This document shows positions 15,796-25,378 of a stretch of 64,000 bases of DNA, one piece after another. A program made the position numbers and the translations under genes. The stretch is from Salegentibacter agarivorans (lineage in GTDB: Bacteria > Bacteroidota > Bacteroidia > Flavobacteriales > Flavobacteriaceae). The number at the start of each line of letters is the position of its first letter. Position 1 is the stretch's first letter. Location of the stretch: the NCBI RefSeq assembly GCF_900113135.1, contig NZ_FOOH01000010.1:62001-126000 (forward strand). The letters run 5' to 3'. Under the pieces are notes generated by a model. That model was not told the DNA's origin and did not search any database. It saw only the letters and a list, made by a program, of their open reading frames with translations.

Positions 15796-18700
15796 ATGCT
15801 TTCAAAAATTATAAAGTTCAGTTTGGAGAATAAACTTATTGTTCTTCTGTTTACCCTGTTTATTGCGGGCTATGGTGTTTATACGCTCACTCAAATTCCT
15901 ATTGGAGCTGTTCCTGATATCACCAATAACCAGGTACAGGTAATAACGACTTCCCAGAATCTTTCTACACAGGATATGGAGCAATTCATCACCTATCCTG
16001 TAGAGCTTGAAATGGCAAATTTACCTGGAGTAAAAGAAATACGTTCGGTTTCAAAATTTGGGCTTTCGGTAGTTACCATTGTTTTTGAAGATAATATGGG
16101 AACTTATTTACCACGGCAATTAATTGCCGAGAAAATTAAATCAGCTTCCCAGAATATTCCAGAAGGTTTTGGAACTCCTGAAATGGGACCTATAACCACA
16201 GGGTTGGGAGAGATATATCAATACATTCTTGATACAAAACCTGGTTACGAAAACCGGTATTCTGCTATGGAGCTTCGTACCATGCAGGACTGGATTGTAA
16301 GACGCCAACTTTCCGGCATCCCCGGCGTGGTAGAGGTGAATAGCTGGGGAGGAAAACTTAAACAATATGAGGTAGCCATAAATACAGAAAAGCTTATGGC
16401 TATAAACATAAGTACAACCGATGTTTTCACGGCTCTTGAAAAGAATAATAGCGTAGCAGGTGGTGGATATATCGAAAAGGTTAACCAAGCTTATTTTATT
16501 CGGGGAGAAGGACTTGTTACATCGCTGGAAGACATTGAGAACATCGTAGTTACAAGAATAGGAAGTAATCCTGTTTATATAAAAGATATTGCCAAGGTAG
16601 GTTTTGGTAATGCCATCCGCTATGGTGCCATTACCGCAAATGGGGAGGGTGAAAAGGTACTGGGCCAGGTAATGATGCTTAAAGACGCAAACTCGAATAA
16701 AGTAATTGAAGCAGTGAAGGAGCGGGTAGATATCATTTCGGAAAATTTACCGGAAGGTGTTTATATTAATGGTTTCCTTGACAGGAGTGTGCTTATTGGT
16801 AAAACCACTTTTACTATTGCGGAGAACCTAATACTCGGTTGTCTTATTGTAATATTTGTGGTGGTTCTTTTACTGGGTAATTTCAGATCGGGACTGGTTG
16901 TGGCATCAGTCATTCCGCTCTGTCTTTTATTTGCTCTTGCCCTTATGTACATTTTTGGGGTAGATGCCAATTTGATGAGTTTGGGAGCTATAGATTTTGG
17001 AATAATAATAGATGGGGCCGTAATAATTGTAGAATTTATAGCATTTAAAATCACTGCCAAAAAAGGTGAACTTCAAAATCTTCAGAAACAAGAAAGAAGG
17101 CTTGTAAAAGATAAGATAACTTTTTCGGGAGCTTCAAAGATGATGAATTCAGCGGTTTTCGGTCAACTAATAATACTAATAGTTTTTATACCTATTCTTT
17201 CCCTTAGCGGGGTAGAAGGTAAGATGTTTAAACCTATGGCTCTTACTTTTAGTTTTGCCCTTATAGGGGCTATGATCCTTTGCTTTACGTACGTGCCGGT
17301 TATGTCTTCTTTTTTTTTAAAACCATCTAATTTATCAGATAAAAATCTTTCTGTCCGCTTAATGCGTTTCTTAACCCGGGTATATGATCCTGCTATCCGT
17401 TTTGCTCTTAATGCCAAAAAACTGGTACTGGTTCTTGCTTTACTAATACTGGCAATTTCCATATATATTTTCAATAGTATGGGAGGAGAATTTGTACCTA
17501 CATTAGATGAGGGGGATTTTGTAATTCAACCTGTTCTAAAGACGGGAACATCGCTTAGTGAAACTATTAAATTGACTACTCAAATTGAGAATATACTTCT
17601 GGATAATTTCCCAGAAGTAGATCAGGTGGTTACCCGAATAGGTGCCGCAGAAGTGCCAACAGATCCTATGTCTATGGAAGAAAGTGATGTGATCATTACT
17701 TTAAAGCCAAAAGGAGAATGGGTAAGTGCAGAAAGTAAAGATGAACTGGCAGGTAAATTTAAAGAAGCTCTTTCCGTAATCCCGGGTATGGGGGTGGAAT
17801 TTACACAGCCCATTGAAATGCGGTTTAATGAGTTGATAACTGGAGTTCGTGCCGATATTGCAATTAAAATCTTTGGAGAAGATCTTAGTGTTTTAGGTAC
17901 TAAAGCTAACGAGATAGAAAAGCTAATAAGCAATGTAGAAGGAGCAGCAGATATAACCGTAGAAAAAATTGAAGGCCTTCCCCAAATGAATGTCAAATAT
18001 AACCGGTCTAAAATTGCTAGATACGGGCTGAATATAGCAGATCTTAATGATCTGGTAAGTATGGGATTTTCTGGTAAAACTGTGGGTAATGTTTTTGAAG
18101 GTGAAAAAAGATTTGACCTGGTAGTAAGACTGGAGCAAGGCAAAAGAAAGGATCTTGAAAGCCTGCAAAACTTATATGTTGATTCTCCTTCAGGAGATAA
18201 AATACCCTTACGGGAATTGGCCGATATCTCATACCAAACCGGTGCTGCTAAAATTTCCAGAGATGATACCCGTCGCAGGATTGTTGTAGGGGTAAACGTT
18301 CGTAATCGTGATTTGCAATCGGTGGTAGATGATATACAACTACTTATCAATAATAATATTGAGTTACCCGTAGGTTATAACATCGCTTATGGTGGCCAAT
18401 TTGAAAATCTTGAAAGTGCCAGGAAAAGACTACTTATAGCCGTTCCTATCGCACTTATTTTAATTTTTATTCTGCTTTATTTCGCCTTTAAATCGGTTAA
18501 GGAAGCACTTATAATTTATTCAGCAATACCATTGGCTTCAGTTGGCGGAATTCTACTTTTATGGAGTCGGGATATGCCTTTTAGTATTTCCGCAGGGGTA
18601 GGTTTTATAGCCTTGTTTGGAATTGCAGTGTTAAATGGAATTGTTCTTATAGAACATTTTAAAGAATTAAAAAAAGAAGGTATGCCACATAATAATGATC

Positions 18701-20130
18701 TTATAATCTCAGGAGCAAAAGACAGGTTGCGTGCGGTACTTTTAACAGCCTCGGCCGCTGCCCTGGGTTTTCTTCCTATGGCGGTTTCTTCAAATGTTGG
18801 AGCTGAAGTGCAAAGACCATTAGCAACCGTAGTGATAGGAGGTTTGGTGTCAGCTACTTTACTTACTCTCATAGTACTGCCGGTTTTATATTCCATTTTT
18901 GGAAATAATATCCGTATAAAACCCGGTAAAAATAAACCTATAGGAGGAACAATGCTGATATTACTATTAATTAGTATACCCGGTTTCACCCAGGAAAAAG
19001 ACCTGAATTTTGAACAAATAAAACAACTTGCCAGGGAGAATAACGCAGGTTTAAAAGCATCTAAGCTTAGTACAAAAGAAGCTGAAGCCATGATAAACAC
19101 GGCCTTCGATTTTAGTAATACTGAAGTTTATTATCATTACGATCAAAATAATCTGGCTGTAAACAATGAACCTCTAGAGGTATGGGGTGTACAACAGGAT
19201 TTCTCTTTTCCTACAGTGTATACTTCAGCCCGGAGACGTAATAAAGCAGAGTATAATCTCCAAAACCTGAGTTACGAACTTACCGAAATGGAGTTTGAAG
19301 GTGCGTTGGCTTCAGCATATTACCGCTTACAGTATGAGATGGAGCGGCAACAGGTATATGCTTATTTAGATAGTATTTATAAACATTTTTCCCATTCAGC
19401 TACAAGGCGCTTTGAACTGGGAGAAACAAATTATTTAGAGAAGATTACGGCTCAGGCAAAACAACGGGAATTACACACAAGGTATGAACAGGCGGGAGAA
19501 GTTGTTATTATTGCCAGGCAGCACCTTCAAAGATTGGTACAGGCAAATGAATCATTAGATGTAGCCAAAATTGAACTGCCAAAATTGGAAATTAAAAATA
19601 TAGGAGTTGAGGAGCACCTGGTTTTAGATTACCATAAGGCAAGAATTTCGCTCTTTGAAGCTGATGCTAGTTATCGGAAACAGCAATTATTACCCGATAT
19701 AAGTCTTAACTATTTCACTGGCACTAATTCCAGACTAAATAATTATTTATTTGGATACCAGGTAGGACTTAAAATACCAATTTTATTTACAGGTAAAGCC
19801 GCGCGTATAAAATCTAGCGACATTGCAGAGGAGCGAGCTTTACAAGAAGCTGAAGATGCTAAGGTTTTCCTGAAATCAAAATACCTAACCTTAAGTGCCG
19901 ATCTTAGGAAATACAGTCACGCGTTATCTTATTATGAAAATGAAGGGAATGATCTTTCAGCAGAGATTCTTAAAACTGCTAATTCCAGTTATCAAAACGG
20001 AGAAATCGATTTCCTTGAATACATTCAAAGCCTTGAAAGTGCCAATCAAATTCTCTTATCCTATTTAGAGAATCTCAATGCCTATAATCAAACTGTAATT
20101 GCTATTAATTATTTAATACCCCAGGAATGA
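15796..20130 (+). CDS. CzcA-type heavy-metal efflux RND pump fused to a CzcC/TolC-like outer-membrane domain
   Basis: 1444 residues from ATG 15,796; an in-frame TTG at 15,766 gives an unlikely N-terminus. Residues 1 to ~1040 are a full HME-RND pump (N-terminal MLSKIIKFSLENKLIVLLFT, two sets of membrane helices). The fourth-helix motif DFGIIIDGAVIIVE has the D...D...E pattern of divalent-cation (Zn/Co/Cd-like) pumps, not the AIAIGAMVDAA of the copper/silver pump CusA. From ~1053 a signal-peptide-like segment (MLILLLISIPGFTQEKD) starts an outer-membrane factor of ~390 residues with coiled-coil hairpins. That internal ATG (18,952) is preceded by TAGGAGGAAC, an unusually good ribosome-binding site for this phylum. 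The stop overlaps the next gene by ATGA. Confidence 0.9.
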   Translation: MLSKIIKFSLENKLIVLLFTLFIAGYGVYTLTQIPIGAVPDITNNQVQVITTSQNLSTQDMEQFITYPVELEMANLPGVKEIRSVSKFGLSVVTIVFEDNMGTYLPRQLIAEKIKSASQNIPEGFGTPEMGPITTGLGEIYQYILDTKPGYENRYSAMELRTMQDWIVRRQLSGIPGVVEVNSWGGKLKQYEVAINTEKLMAINISTTDVFTALEKNNSVAGGGYIEKVNQAYFIRGEGLVTSLEDIENIVVTRIGSNPVYIKDIAKVGFGNAIRYGAITANGEGEKVLGQVMMLKDANSNKVIEAVKERVDIISENLPEGVYINGFLDRSVLIGKTTFTIAENLILGCLIVIFVVVLLLGNFRSGLVVASVIPLCLLFALALMYIFGVDANLMSLGAIDFGIIIDGAVIIVEFIAFKITAKKGELQNLQKQERRLVKDKITFSGASKMMNSAVFGQLIILIVFIPILSLSGVEGKMFKPMALTFSFALIGAMILCFTYVPVMSSFFLKPSNLSDKNLSVRLMRFLTRVYDPAIRFALNAKKLVLVLALLILAISIYIFNSMGGEFVPTLDEGDFVIQPVLKTGTSLSETIKLTTQIENILLDNFPEVDQVVTRIGAAEVPTDPMSMEESDVIITLKPKGEWVSAESKDELAGKFKEALSVIPGMGVEFTQPIEMRFNELITGVRADIAIKIFGEDLSVLGTKANEIEKLISNVEGAADITVEKIEGLPQMNVKYNRSKIARYGLNIADLNDLVSMGFSGKTVGNVFEGEKRFDLVVRLEQGKRKDLESLQNLYVDSPSGDKIPLRELADISYQTGAAKISRDDTRRRIVVGVNVRNRDLQSVVDDIQLLINNNIELPVGYNIAYGGQFENLESARKRLLIAVPIALILIFILLYFAFKSVKEALIIYSAIPLASVGGILLLWSRDMPFSISAGVGFIALFGIAVLNGIVLIEHFKELKKEGMPHNNDLIISGAKDRLRAVLLTASAAALGFLPMAVSSNVGAEVQRPLATVVIGGLVSATLLTLIVLPVLYSIFGNNIRIKPGKNKPIGGTMLILLLISIPGFTQEKDLNFEQIKQLARENNAGLKASKLSTKEAEAMINTAFDFSNTEVYYHYDQNNLAVNNEPLEVWGVQQDFSFPTVYTSARRRNKAEYNLQNLSYELTEMEFEGALASAYYRLQYEMERQQVYAYLDSIYKHFSHSATRRFELGETNYLEKITAQAKQRELHTRYEQAGEVVIIARQHLQRLVQANESLDVAKIELPKLEIKNIGVEEHLVLDYHKARISLFEADASYRKQQLLPDISLNYFTGTNSRLNNYLFGYQVGLKIPILFTGKAARIKSSDIAEERALQEAEDAKVFLKSKYLTLSADLRKYSHALSYYENEGNDLSAEILKTANSSYQNGEIDFLEYIQSLESANQILLSYLENLNAYNQTVIAINYLIPQE

Positions 20131-21257
20131 AAAATCTCAATTTTCCATTATTTATCCTTTTTTCCATTTTAATCCTTAGCTGTAAGAATGCTGAAGAGAA
20201 TAAAGATCAGGCTAAAAAGCTTGGTTCCAATGAAGTCATTGTTACGCCAAGTCAATTCAGCAGTAACCAAATGCAACTGGGTAATCTCGTGGAAAAAAGC
20301 TTCCCTGAAGTGGTGAAAACTACTGGAGAAATAGATGTGCCACCAGAAAGCCGGGTGGCAATAAATGCTTTTATAGGAGGATATGTAAAACGTATCCCGC
20401 TATTGATTGGAGATGAAGTTAAAATTGGTCAGGCATTGGTTACATTAGAGAATCCTGAGTATATAGAAATCCAGCAAGAGTACCTGGAAGTAGCAGAACA
20501 ACTAAATTATCTTAAAGCAGATTTTGAAAGACAGGAAACCTTACTAGAGGAAAAAATAACTTCAGAAAAAAAATTCCTGCAGGCAGAAAGCGATTTTAGA
20601 AAAAACCTTGCCAGATATAATGGTTTAAAGCAGAAATTAAAAATGCTTAATATTAATCCTACCAGGGTGGAGGAGGGCAATATAACTTCAGAAGTTACAA
20701 TCTATTCCACAATTAACGGAAGGGTCACCAATTTAGATATAAGTAGGGGTATGTTTGTTTCTCCGACAGATCGTATAATGGAGGTCATTGATAAAAAGCA
20801 TATGCACCTTGAGCTAATTGCTTTTGAAAAAGATATTTTAAAAATTAAAGAAGGTCAGGATATAACTTTCAGGATTCCTGAGTCGTCTTCTGAATCTTTT
20901 AATGCTAAAATCTATCTGGTAGGAACAACAATTGAGAGGGATAGCAGGACTTTAAAAATACATGGCCATTTGCCAGATAGTTTAGTTGATCAATTTTCTG
21001 TGGGAATGTTTGTAGAAGCAGATATATTAACCAATAAATCTACTCAGTTTGCATTACCAGAAGAGGCTGTCATAACCCAGGACGAAATTTCGTATGTACT
21101 TAGATTGGAAGAAGAAAATGAAGATGGGTATACTTTTAGAAAACAATCCGTAAATGTTATAAATACGTTTGAAGGATTTATTGGAATCGCTAATGAACCC
21201 GGGTTCACAAAAAAGGACCGCTTTTTAGTAAAGGGAGGTTTTAGACTTATTGATTAA
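20127..21257 (+). CDS. CzcB/CusB-type periplasmic adaptor lipoprotein
   Basis: 376-residue membrane-fusion protein linking the RND pump to its outer-membrane channel. The N-terminus MKNLNFPLFILFSILILSC ends in a lipobox cysteine, so it is probably a lipoprotein. A barrel-sandwich (lipoyl-like) half with GGYVKRIPLLIGDEVKIGQAL is followed by a helical hairpin (EYLEVAEQLNYLKADFERQ). The second lipoyl half is TSEVTIYSTINGRVTNLDI, followed by beta-barrel and membrane-proximal domains. No His-rich metal-binding extension is present. Its ATG overlaps the stop of the pump gene, so the two are translationally coupled. It is the last gene of the efflux operon. Confidence 0.92.
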   Translation: MKNLNFPLFILFSILILSCKNAEENKDQAKKLGSNEVIVTPSQFSSNQMQLGNLVEKSFPEVVKTTGEIDVPPESRVAINAFIGGYVKRIPLLIGDEVKIGQALVTLENPEYIEIQQEYLEVAEQLNYLKADFERQETLLEEKITSEKKFLQAESDFRKNLARYNGLKQKLKMLNINPTRVEEGNITSEVTIYSTINGRVTNLDISRGMFVSPTDRIMEVIDKKHMHLELIAFEKDILKIKEGQDITFRIPESSSESFNAKIYLVGTTIERDSRTLKIHGHLPDSLVDQFSVGMFVEADILTNKSTQFALPEEAVITQDEISYVLRLEEENEDGYTFRKQSVNVINTFEGFIGIANEPGFTKKDRFLVKGGFRLID

Positions 21258-21635
21258 CTGGATTTTTAGCGCTTTGTGAACCAGTTAGTAATTGATCATC
21301 AAGAATTTTTCTAAATCCATGAATCCCAAGCTAAAGGACTTATGTGTGATTTTTTTGATGACATTAAATTTGATGCTAGTTGTAATATTTTGATAATATA
21401 AAACTTAAAAATCAGCCTTCAGGATCACAGAATCGATCAAAAGAAACTAAATAAAATGATAGCTTTTTTATCATTTACTTTTTTCATCTGGAGCATTTTC
21501 CTTTTGGACGTCAAAAAAGAACGGAAAAGTAGAAAAGAATGATAATTTCCGTTCTTTAACTTCATTTACTTCTTTCAGCGCCTTCGCATTACCTTTTGAT
21601 GCACAGTATTTTCACGTTTTGAAATTATAGAGGAG
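21258..21635. other. non-coding region after the efflux operon
   Basis: No ORF of substance. It contains a perfect 12-bp inverted repeat, AAAGAACGGAAA (21,516-21,527) and TTTCCGTTCTTT (21,546-21,557), separated by 18 bases. This could be a bidirectional terminator or a mobilization-related hairpin. Confidence 0.5.
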
Positions 21636-22125
21636 CTATAAATAGCCCTGCGGTTTATGCGCTCCGGGTAATTTCAAAGCTTGTTCCTTAAGCAGCAAAA
21701 GGGAAGGCGATATCCAAGAGGTTTTAAAAGAAATAGAGCTAAAATTTTGATTGGTAAAGTAATTGTAGAAATCGGGATGAGTATTGTCTTCCTCATAGTC
21801 CCTTATTCGATTTTCGTAGTTATTTTTGGGATCTGCAGCTTCCATTAGAGATTCCAAAATGCCTAAAGTGGGGTTTACTTTATTCTTCTCTATATCTTTC
21901 AAAATTGCGATAACTGCATTTATTCTTTTTTTGACTAGGTTTTCCAGAGTCTGCATTTTTGGACCCATGAGTTCATTGGGAGAAATACTATTCAAAAAAT
22001 TCGACCATCGATAATAGTGTCATTGATTGAGATTTAGATAAAGCCCGGCTGACCCTTCTAAACTTTTTGGCTACGGAAGTCTTGATCTTAAGAGTCTCGA
22101 ACTTCTCTTTTTTTATATTCTTCAT
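21636..22125 (-). pseudogene. BfmA/BtgA-type mobilization protein, frameshifted
   Basis: Two reading frames together give one small basic DNA-binding protein. From ATG at 22,125 the frame reads MKNIKKEKFETLKIKTSVAK and continues through SKSQSMTLLSMVEFFE to a TAG. One base out of frame, from about 21,995, it continues NSISPNELMGPKMQTLENLV and KKRINAVIAILKDIEKNK to the stop at 21,636. The shift falls at a run of six T on the coding strand. This arrangement resembles BfmA/BtgA-family mobilization proteins of Bacteroidota mobilizable elements (inferred from recalled family sequences). No relaxase gene is present. It is either a true pseudogene, a sequencing slip in the homopolymer, or slippage-dependent expression. 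Confidence 0.55.
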
Positions 22126-22699
22126 CCATTTTTTAGTAAAATTTCTACCATTTTTCAATGGGTTTCAAGGGTTTTTAGTAATAAAACAGCTTATTTTTAA
22201 TTATGACCCTTGAATGAAATTACTTAAATAACTGATAAGCAGTTGTTTGTATTTTGAAAGGTAATTCTTAACGTGGCTCTGCCCGTTACCCTCTTGCTCT
22301 ACCTTTTCGTCCCACAGGGACAAAAGCTTCGACTATTAAATTGAATTTAATACCACTTTAAATATTTAAAAACTACATCCTGTTTTTTATGATTTGAAAA
22401 GAAAAACTTTGAAGTTAATTATATCGATAGGAAAGAATTATTGAGAAGAAACTTCAATATATTTTTAATGCTGTTTTAATTTACTTTCAAAATAAATATT
22501 TCCTTTTACTGAAGAAATACGATTTCCCAGGGTGTCGTTTCCTGATTTAGGACTTGTTATTTGAACCAGCTCGTTATCGGATTATTGAAATAATGGTTTT
22601 TTTGTTTTTATTGAGATAATATCCGGTACTCCTAAAGATAGTTTTGAAGATTTAGGCTACCTAAAAGTTATTATATAGGGAGTTAAAGGAAATGAATGC
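22126..22699. other. non-coding remnant region, possible oriT-type hairpin
   Basis: No coding sequence recognized. At about 22,305-22,327, TTTTCGTCCC and GGGACAAAA flank ACA, a short hairpin. It sits in a GC-richer patch (22,270-22,330) just upstream of the mobilization pseudogene, as expected for a transfer origin. The rest is AT-rich and featureless. The transfer-origin role is only inferred from position. Confidence 0.35.
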
Positions 22700-22740
22700 A
22701 CAAAATGTACAACTTTGTTAGAATTACCGAAATCGGTGAG
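22700..22740 (+). repeat. 41-bp imperfect direct repeat, left copy
   Basis: Matches 52,323-52,363 at 34 of 41 positions without gaps. Shared words include ACAAAATGT, AACTTTGTTA, CCGAA and TCGGTGAG. The other copy lies just inside the right att site, so this copy may be the former right end of a smaller element. Confidence 0.6.
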
Positions 22741-22878
22741 GACGAAATACAGTGTGTCTAAATCATTCGCAGTATAATTCTTAACCTACATAGATAAAAT
22801 ATAAGATATATTCAATTTTGAGAGTCTAATGAAAATATCGTATTTTGCTATTATTAACTTTAGTATACGAGCAGCTCA

Positions 22879-23640
22879 ATGGGAACAGTAGATAGGCATC
22901 AAATAATTATTGAAAAAATTAATAAAGATGGACAAGTAAAGGTTCAGGACTTATGTGATGAATTTGATGTATCTTCTGTAACAGTGCGGAAAGATTTAAA
23001 ATTTCTCGAAGAAAAAGGGTTGCTTTACAGAATGCATGGGGGAGCGACACATACTAACCCTTATACTACCGATAGACATGTGAATGAAAAGGAGAAAATT
23101 CATCTTTCAGAAAAAATGGGAATTGGTGAAATTGCAGCGAAAATGGTTACTGCGAATGATTCTATCTTAATCGCTTCCGGTACTACAGTTCTGTCTTTAG
23201 CTAAGAACATAAAGCCTCTTGAAAATCTAACCGTTATAACCCCCGCTTTAAATGTAGCCCTGGAATTAAATCAACATAAAGAAATTGAAGTAATTCAACT
23301 GGGAGGTATACTTCGTAAACGCTCTTCTTCGGTGACAGGTTTATATGCTGAAAATAACCTCTCTGATTTTTCCTGTTCTAAGTTATTCCTGGGAGTTGAT
23401 GGAATTGATCTGGAATTTGGACTTACTACTGCGAATATGATGGAAGCGAGACTTAATAGAGAAATGATAAAAGTATCTCAAAAAACAGTTGTGCTTGCTG
23501 ATTCCACGAAGTTTGGTAAACGAGGCTTTGGTAGAATCTGTGGTTTTGATAGTATTGATGAAATTATTACTGATACCGGGATTTCTAAGTTTACAAGAGA
23601 GGCCCTGGAGGAACATGGAATTAAAATCACGATTGTTTAA
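22879..23640 (+). CDS. DeoR/GlpR-family transcriptional repressor
   Basis: 253 residues, the usual size. The N-terminal winged helix-turn-helix includes RHQIIIEKINKDGQVKVQDL, VSSVTVRKDLKFLEEKG and the signature MHGGA. The C-terminal DeoR sensor domain (NagB/RpiA-like) includes ILIASGTTVLSLAK, TPALNVALEL, LGGILRKRSSSVTG, FLGVDGID and VLADSTKFGKRGF. Family members bind a phosphorylated sugar or polyol as inducer, which is glycerol-3-phosphate for GlpR. glpD, glpK and glpF lie in the same island and AT-rich boxes recur upstream of glpD, susC-1 and the porin, so this is probably the local regulator. Ligand not proven. A hairpin separates it from the convergent porin. Confidence 0.88.
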   Translation: MGTVDRHQIIIEKINKDGQVKVQDLCDEFDVSSVTVRKDLKFLEEKGLLYRMHGGATHTNPYTTDRHVNEKEKIHLSEKMGIGEIAAKMVTANDSILIASGTTVLSLAKNIKPLENLTVITPALNVALELNQHKEIEVIQLGGILRKRSSSVTGLYAENNLSDFSCSKLFLGVDGIDLEFGLTTANMMEARLNREMIKVSQKTVVLADSTKFGKRGFGRICGFDSIDEIITDTGISKFTREALEEHGIKITIV

Positions 23641-23669
23641 TATCTCATCAGTTTTCAGAATAATTTTAT

Positions 23670-23692
23670 CTACCGCGTTTTATTGCGCGTAG
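23670..23692. terminator. hairpin between convergent genes
   Basis: CTAC-CGCG pairs with CGCG-TAG (one bulged C), followed on the plus strand by a T-rich tract. It probably serves both the regulator and the convergent porin gene. Confidence 0.5.
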
Positions 23693-23747
23693 CTATCACT
23701 TATTTCTCTTTTTTTTATAGAAGATGACTTTTTGTATGCTTATTACC

Positions 23748-24950
23748 CTAGAAATGGAAATCAATTTGAAGTCTATATAACGTTCGGTTGGTAATGCTGT
23801 GGTCCATATCGTTCAAACTAATATCAGTTTGAATTTTGAGTTTATGGTTTATGATGTATTTGGATAACCCTATGGTGTATTGATTTTCAATGTTATTTGG
23901 AAGCTGGAATTTTCGATCAATATGGGTAACTCGTCCTACCAATTCATAATTATTGTCAAGTAAATACCCAATTTGAAAGTTTATTCCGGTACCCTCGTTA
24001 ACCTTATCTCCAGTTGGAGTTCCATTGGAGTTTAGCGCTATTGGACTTTCTGCATTCCTTTTAGCATACTCGCCCATAATTGATAAGCCTCTATATTTAA
24101 ACATTGCATCAATAAAATAGGTGTTTATATCTGTCTCGTGGAATCCATAATCTGTACGCATATAGTTGCCCATATTAGAGCGATTTCTTACTGCATTATT
24201 GTTGTGGTCAAATGTAAATCCTACTGCAAGTTTTGGGGATTTATATCGATCTAAATCTGCCTGTTCATACGCATTAAAATTCCCGAAGGGAAATAATTCC
24301 AATCTTCCGGTGTATTGAAAACCTCCCAGATTTCCCGAAATAATATTTCGTCCTTCACCCTGAGAAAAACTTATAGCTTTTTTTATTAGAATATTTTCTC
24401 CTAGTTGATGAGAATGATGTAATTGCACACCTATATCCCGATCTATGTTGTATCGGCTATTTAAAAGAGAGCGATCTACTAATTGCAAATCTCCTGATGA
24501 AATAACCCTTTCCCTGTTACCAGGCAGTTTAGTCTGGCCAGCCCACAATACGAAATTTTTATAGAAGTTCCACTTTAGCACGGCATCCAGAATATATCGA
24601 GGAGCATTGCCTGTAAATTCATTACCTTCAGAAATATCTCTATTTGAAAGCCCTAGTTCGATTTTATATTCAAGCTTGGGAGAATATGCAAAACCTTCAA
24701 ATTTTAATCTTGCTCTTCTAATTAGCATATTCGTTTCTCCAGAAGTGGAGGTGTCATCCTCCGTGAAGGTCCACCGAGAAGAAAATAGCGTCTGGAACCT
24801 AGTAGCAAATTTTAGGCTATATGAACTATCTTTCGCAACTACATTAATAAGGCCATTGCCAAAAGTGGATTCTGTAATTTCTTGCGATTTTGCAGATAAT
24901 CCAAGAAAACATAATAAAACAATTGTACAACATCTTAGTTTTGGTTTCAT
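23748..24950 (-). CDS. OprO/OprP-like outer-membrane porin
   Basis: 400 residues with a signal peptide (MKPKLRCCTIVLLCFLGLSA, then KSQ). The body has alternating amphipathic strands typical of a 16-strand barrel: FATRFQTLFSSRWTF, LLNSRYNIDRDIGVQLHHSH, RLELFPFGNFN, and a C-terminal strand ending in Phe (RLQIDFHF). This matches the phosphate-selective porin O/P family, whose members can pass phosphate, phosphate esters or other anions. Placed next to a GlpR-type regulator and upstream of phosphatase and phosphodiesterase genes, it could admit small anionic glycerol-phosphate compounds. The specificity is inferred. It is divergent from susC-1 and shares its upstream region. Confidence 0.82.
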   Translation of the reverse strand: MKPKLRCCTIVLLCFLGLSAKSQEITESTFGNGLINVVAKDSSYSLKFATRFQTLFSSRWTFTEDDTSTSGETNMLIRRARLKFEGFAYSPKLEYKIELGLSNRDISEGNEFTGNAPRYILDAVLKWNFYKNFVLWAGQTKLPGNRERVISSGDLQLVDRSLLNSRYNIDRDIGVQLHHSHQLGENILIKKAISFSQGEGRNIISGNLGGFQYTGRLELFPFGNFNAYEQADLDRYKSPKLAVGFTFDHNNNAVRNRSNMGNYMRTDYGFHETDINTYFIDAMFKYRGLSIMGEYAKRNAESPIALNSNGTPTGDKVNEGTGINFQIGYLLDNNYELVGRVTHIDRKFQLPNNIENQYTIGLSKYIINHKLKIQTDISLNDMDHSITNRTLYRLQIDFHF

Positions 24951-25046
24951 TCTGGTTTTTTTTTATAGAATTTTAAAACTGTACTTTTTTCTTTTCAGAA
25001 CTTGAATTATTTGCGGATTTTTTTTCAATTAAAGACTTGTATTCTT

Positions 25047-25061
25047 CCTTTTGTTTTTATT
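25047..25061 (+). promoter_or_regulatory. candidate DeoR/GlpR-type operator, porin side
   Basis: CCTTTTGTTTTTATT, about 100 bases upstream of the porin start. It is nearly identical to the box at 25,270 and similar to the one before glpD. AT-rich background lowers confidence. Confidence 0.35.
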
Positions 25062-25269
25062 AGAGTGATTATACGTGCTACCAACTGAATAGGCCTGTTC
25101 AAATATTGCAAACCTTTTTAGAATCTTTAAGTTTTGTTAAAGAATTATCTATTTCTAAGCTATTTGGAAAGGTTTCTATATTCATTCATTAATATTTTAA
25201 ATGATAAAATGGTATCAAAAATAACAAATGAAAATAAAAAATGAACTTTTTTTGGTTTTAATTTGTTTT

Positions 25270-25285
25270 CTTTTGTTTTTATTTT
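25270..25285 (+). promoter_or_regulatory. candidate DeoR/GlpR-type operator, susC-1 side
   Basis: CTTTTGTTTTTATTTT within a longer tract that continues to ACATTTGAT. The string TTTTGTTT-x-TTTATTT followed shortly by TTTGAT is also seen before glpD. Confidence 0.38.
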
Positions 25286-25359
25286 TTACATTTGATTATG
25301 TTAACCTAATGTGAATAAATGATTTAGTGGGAACATTTTCCGGTTTACGATATCGTTTT

Positions 25360-25378
25360 CGCCTTACGTAGTGAGGCG
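25360..25378. promoter_or_regulatory. hairpin CGCCTTAC/GTGAGGCG upstream of susC-1
   Basis: A GC-rich near-palindrome in AT-rich surroundings, 94 bases before the susC-1 start. It has no T-tract. It may be an operator or a leader structure. Confidence 0.35.

Noticed and set aside
16761-18350. Long minus-strand open frames inside the metal pump gene
   Set aside because: They are shadows of the czcA frame; their translations are low-complexity Ser/Thr/Ile-rich and resemble no protein.
15796-20130. Copper/silver-specific CusA annotation
   Set aside because: The fourth-helix motif DFGxxxDGAVxxxE is the divalent-cation type and not the Cu/Ag type, so a CzcA-like call is preferred.
21826-22014. 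Plus-strand small ORF opposite the mobilization pseudogene
   Set aside because: It is the complement of the frame that shows clear protein similarity and has no promoter or family resemblance of its own.
23748-24950. Specific phosphate starvation porin
   Set aside because: The fold matches the OprO/P family, but residues for phosphate selectivity cannot be judged here and no phosphate-control site was recognized.
25360-25378. Terminator upstream of susC-1
   Set aside because: The hairpin is not followed by a T-run and no gene ends before it on that strand; it is kept only as a possible regulatory structure.
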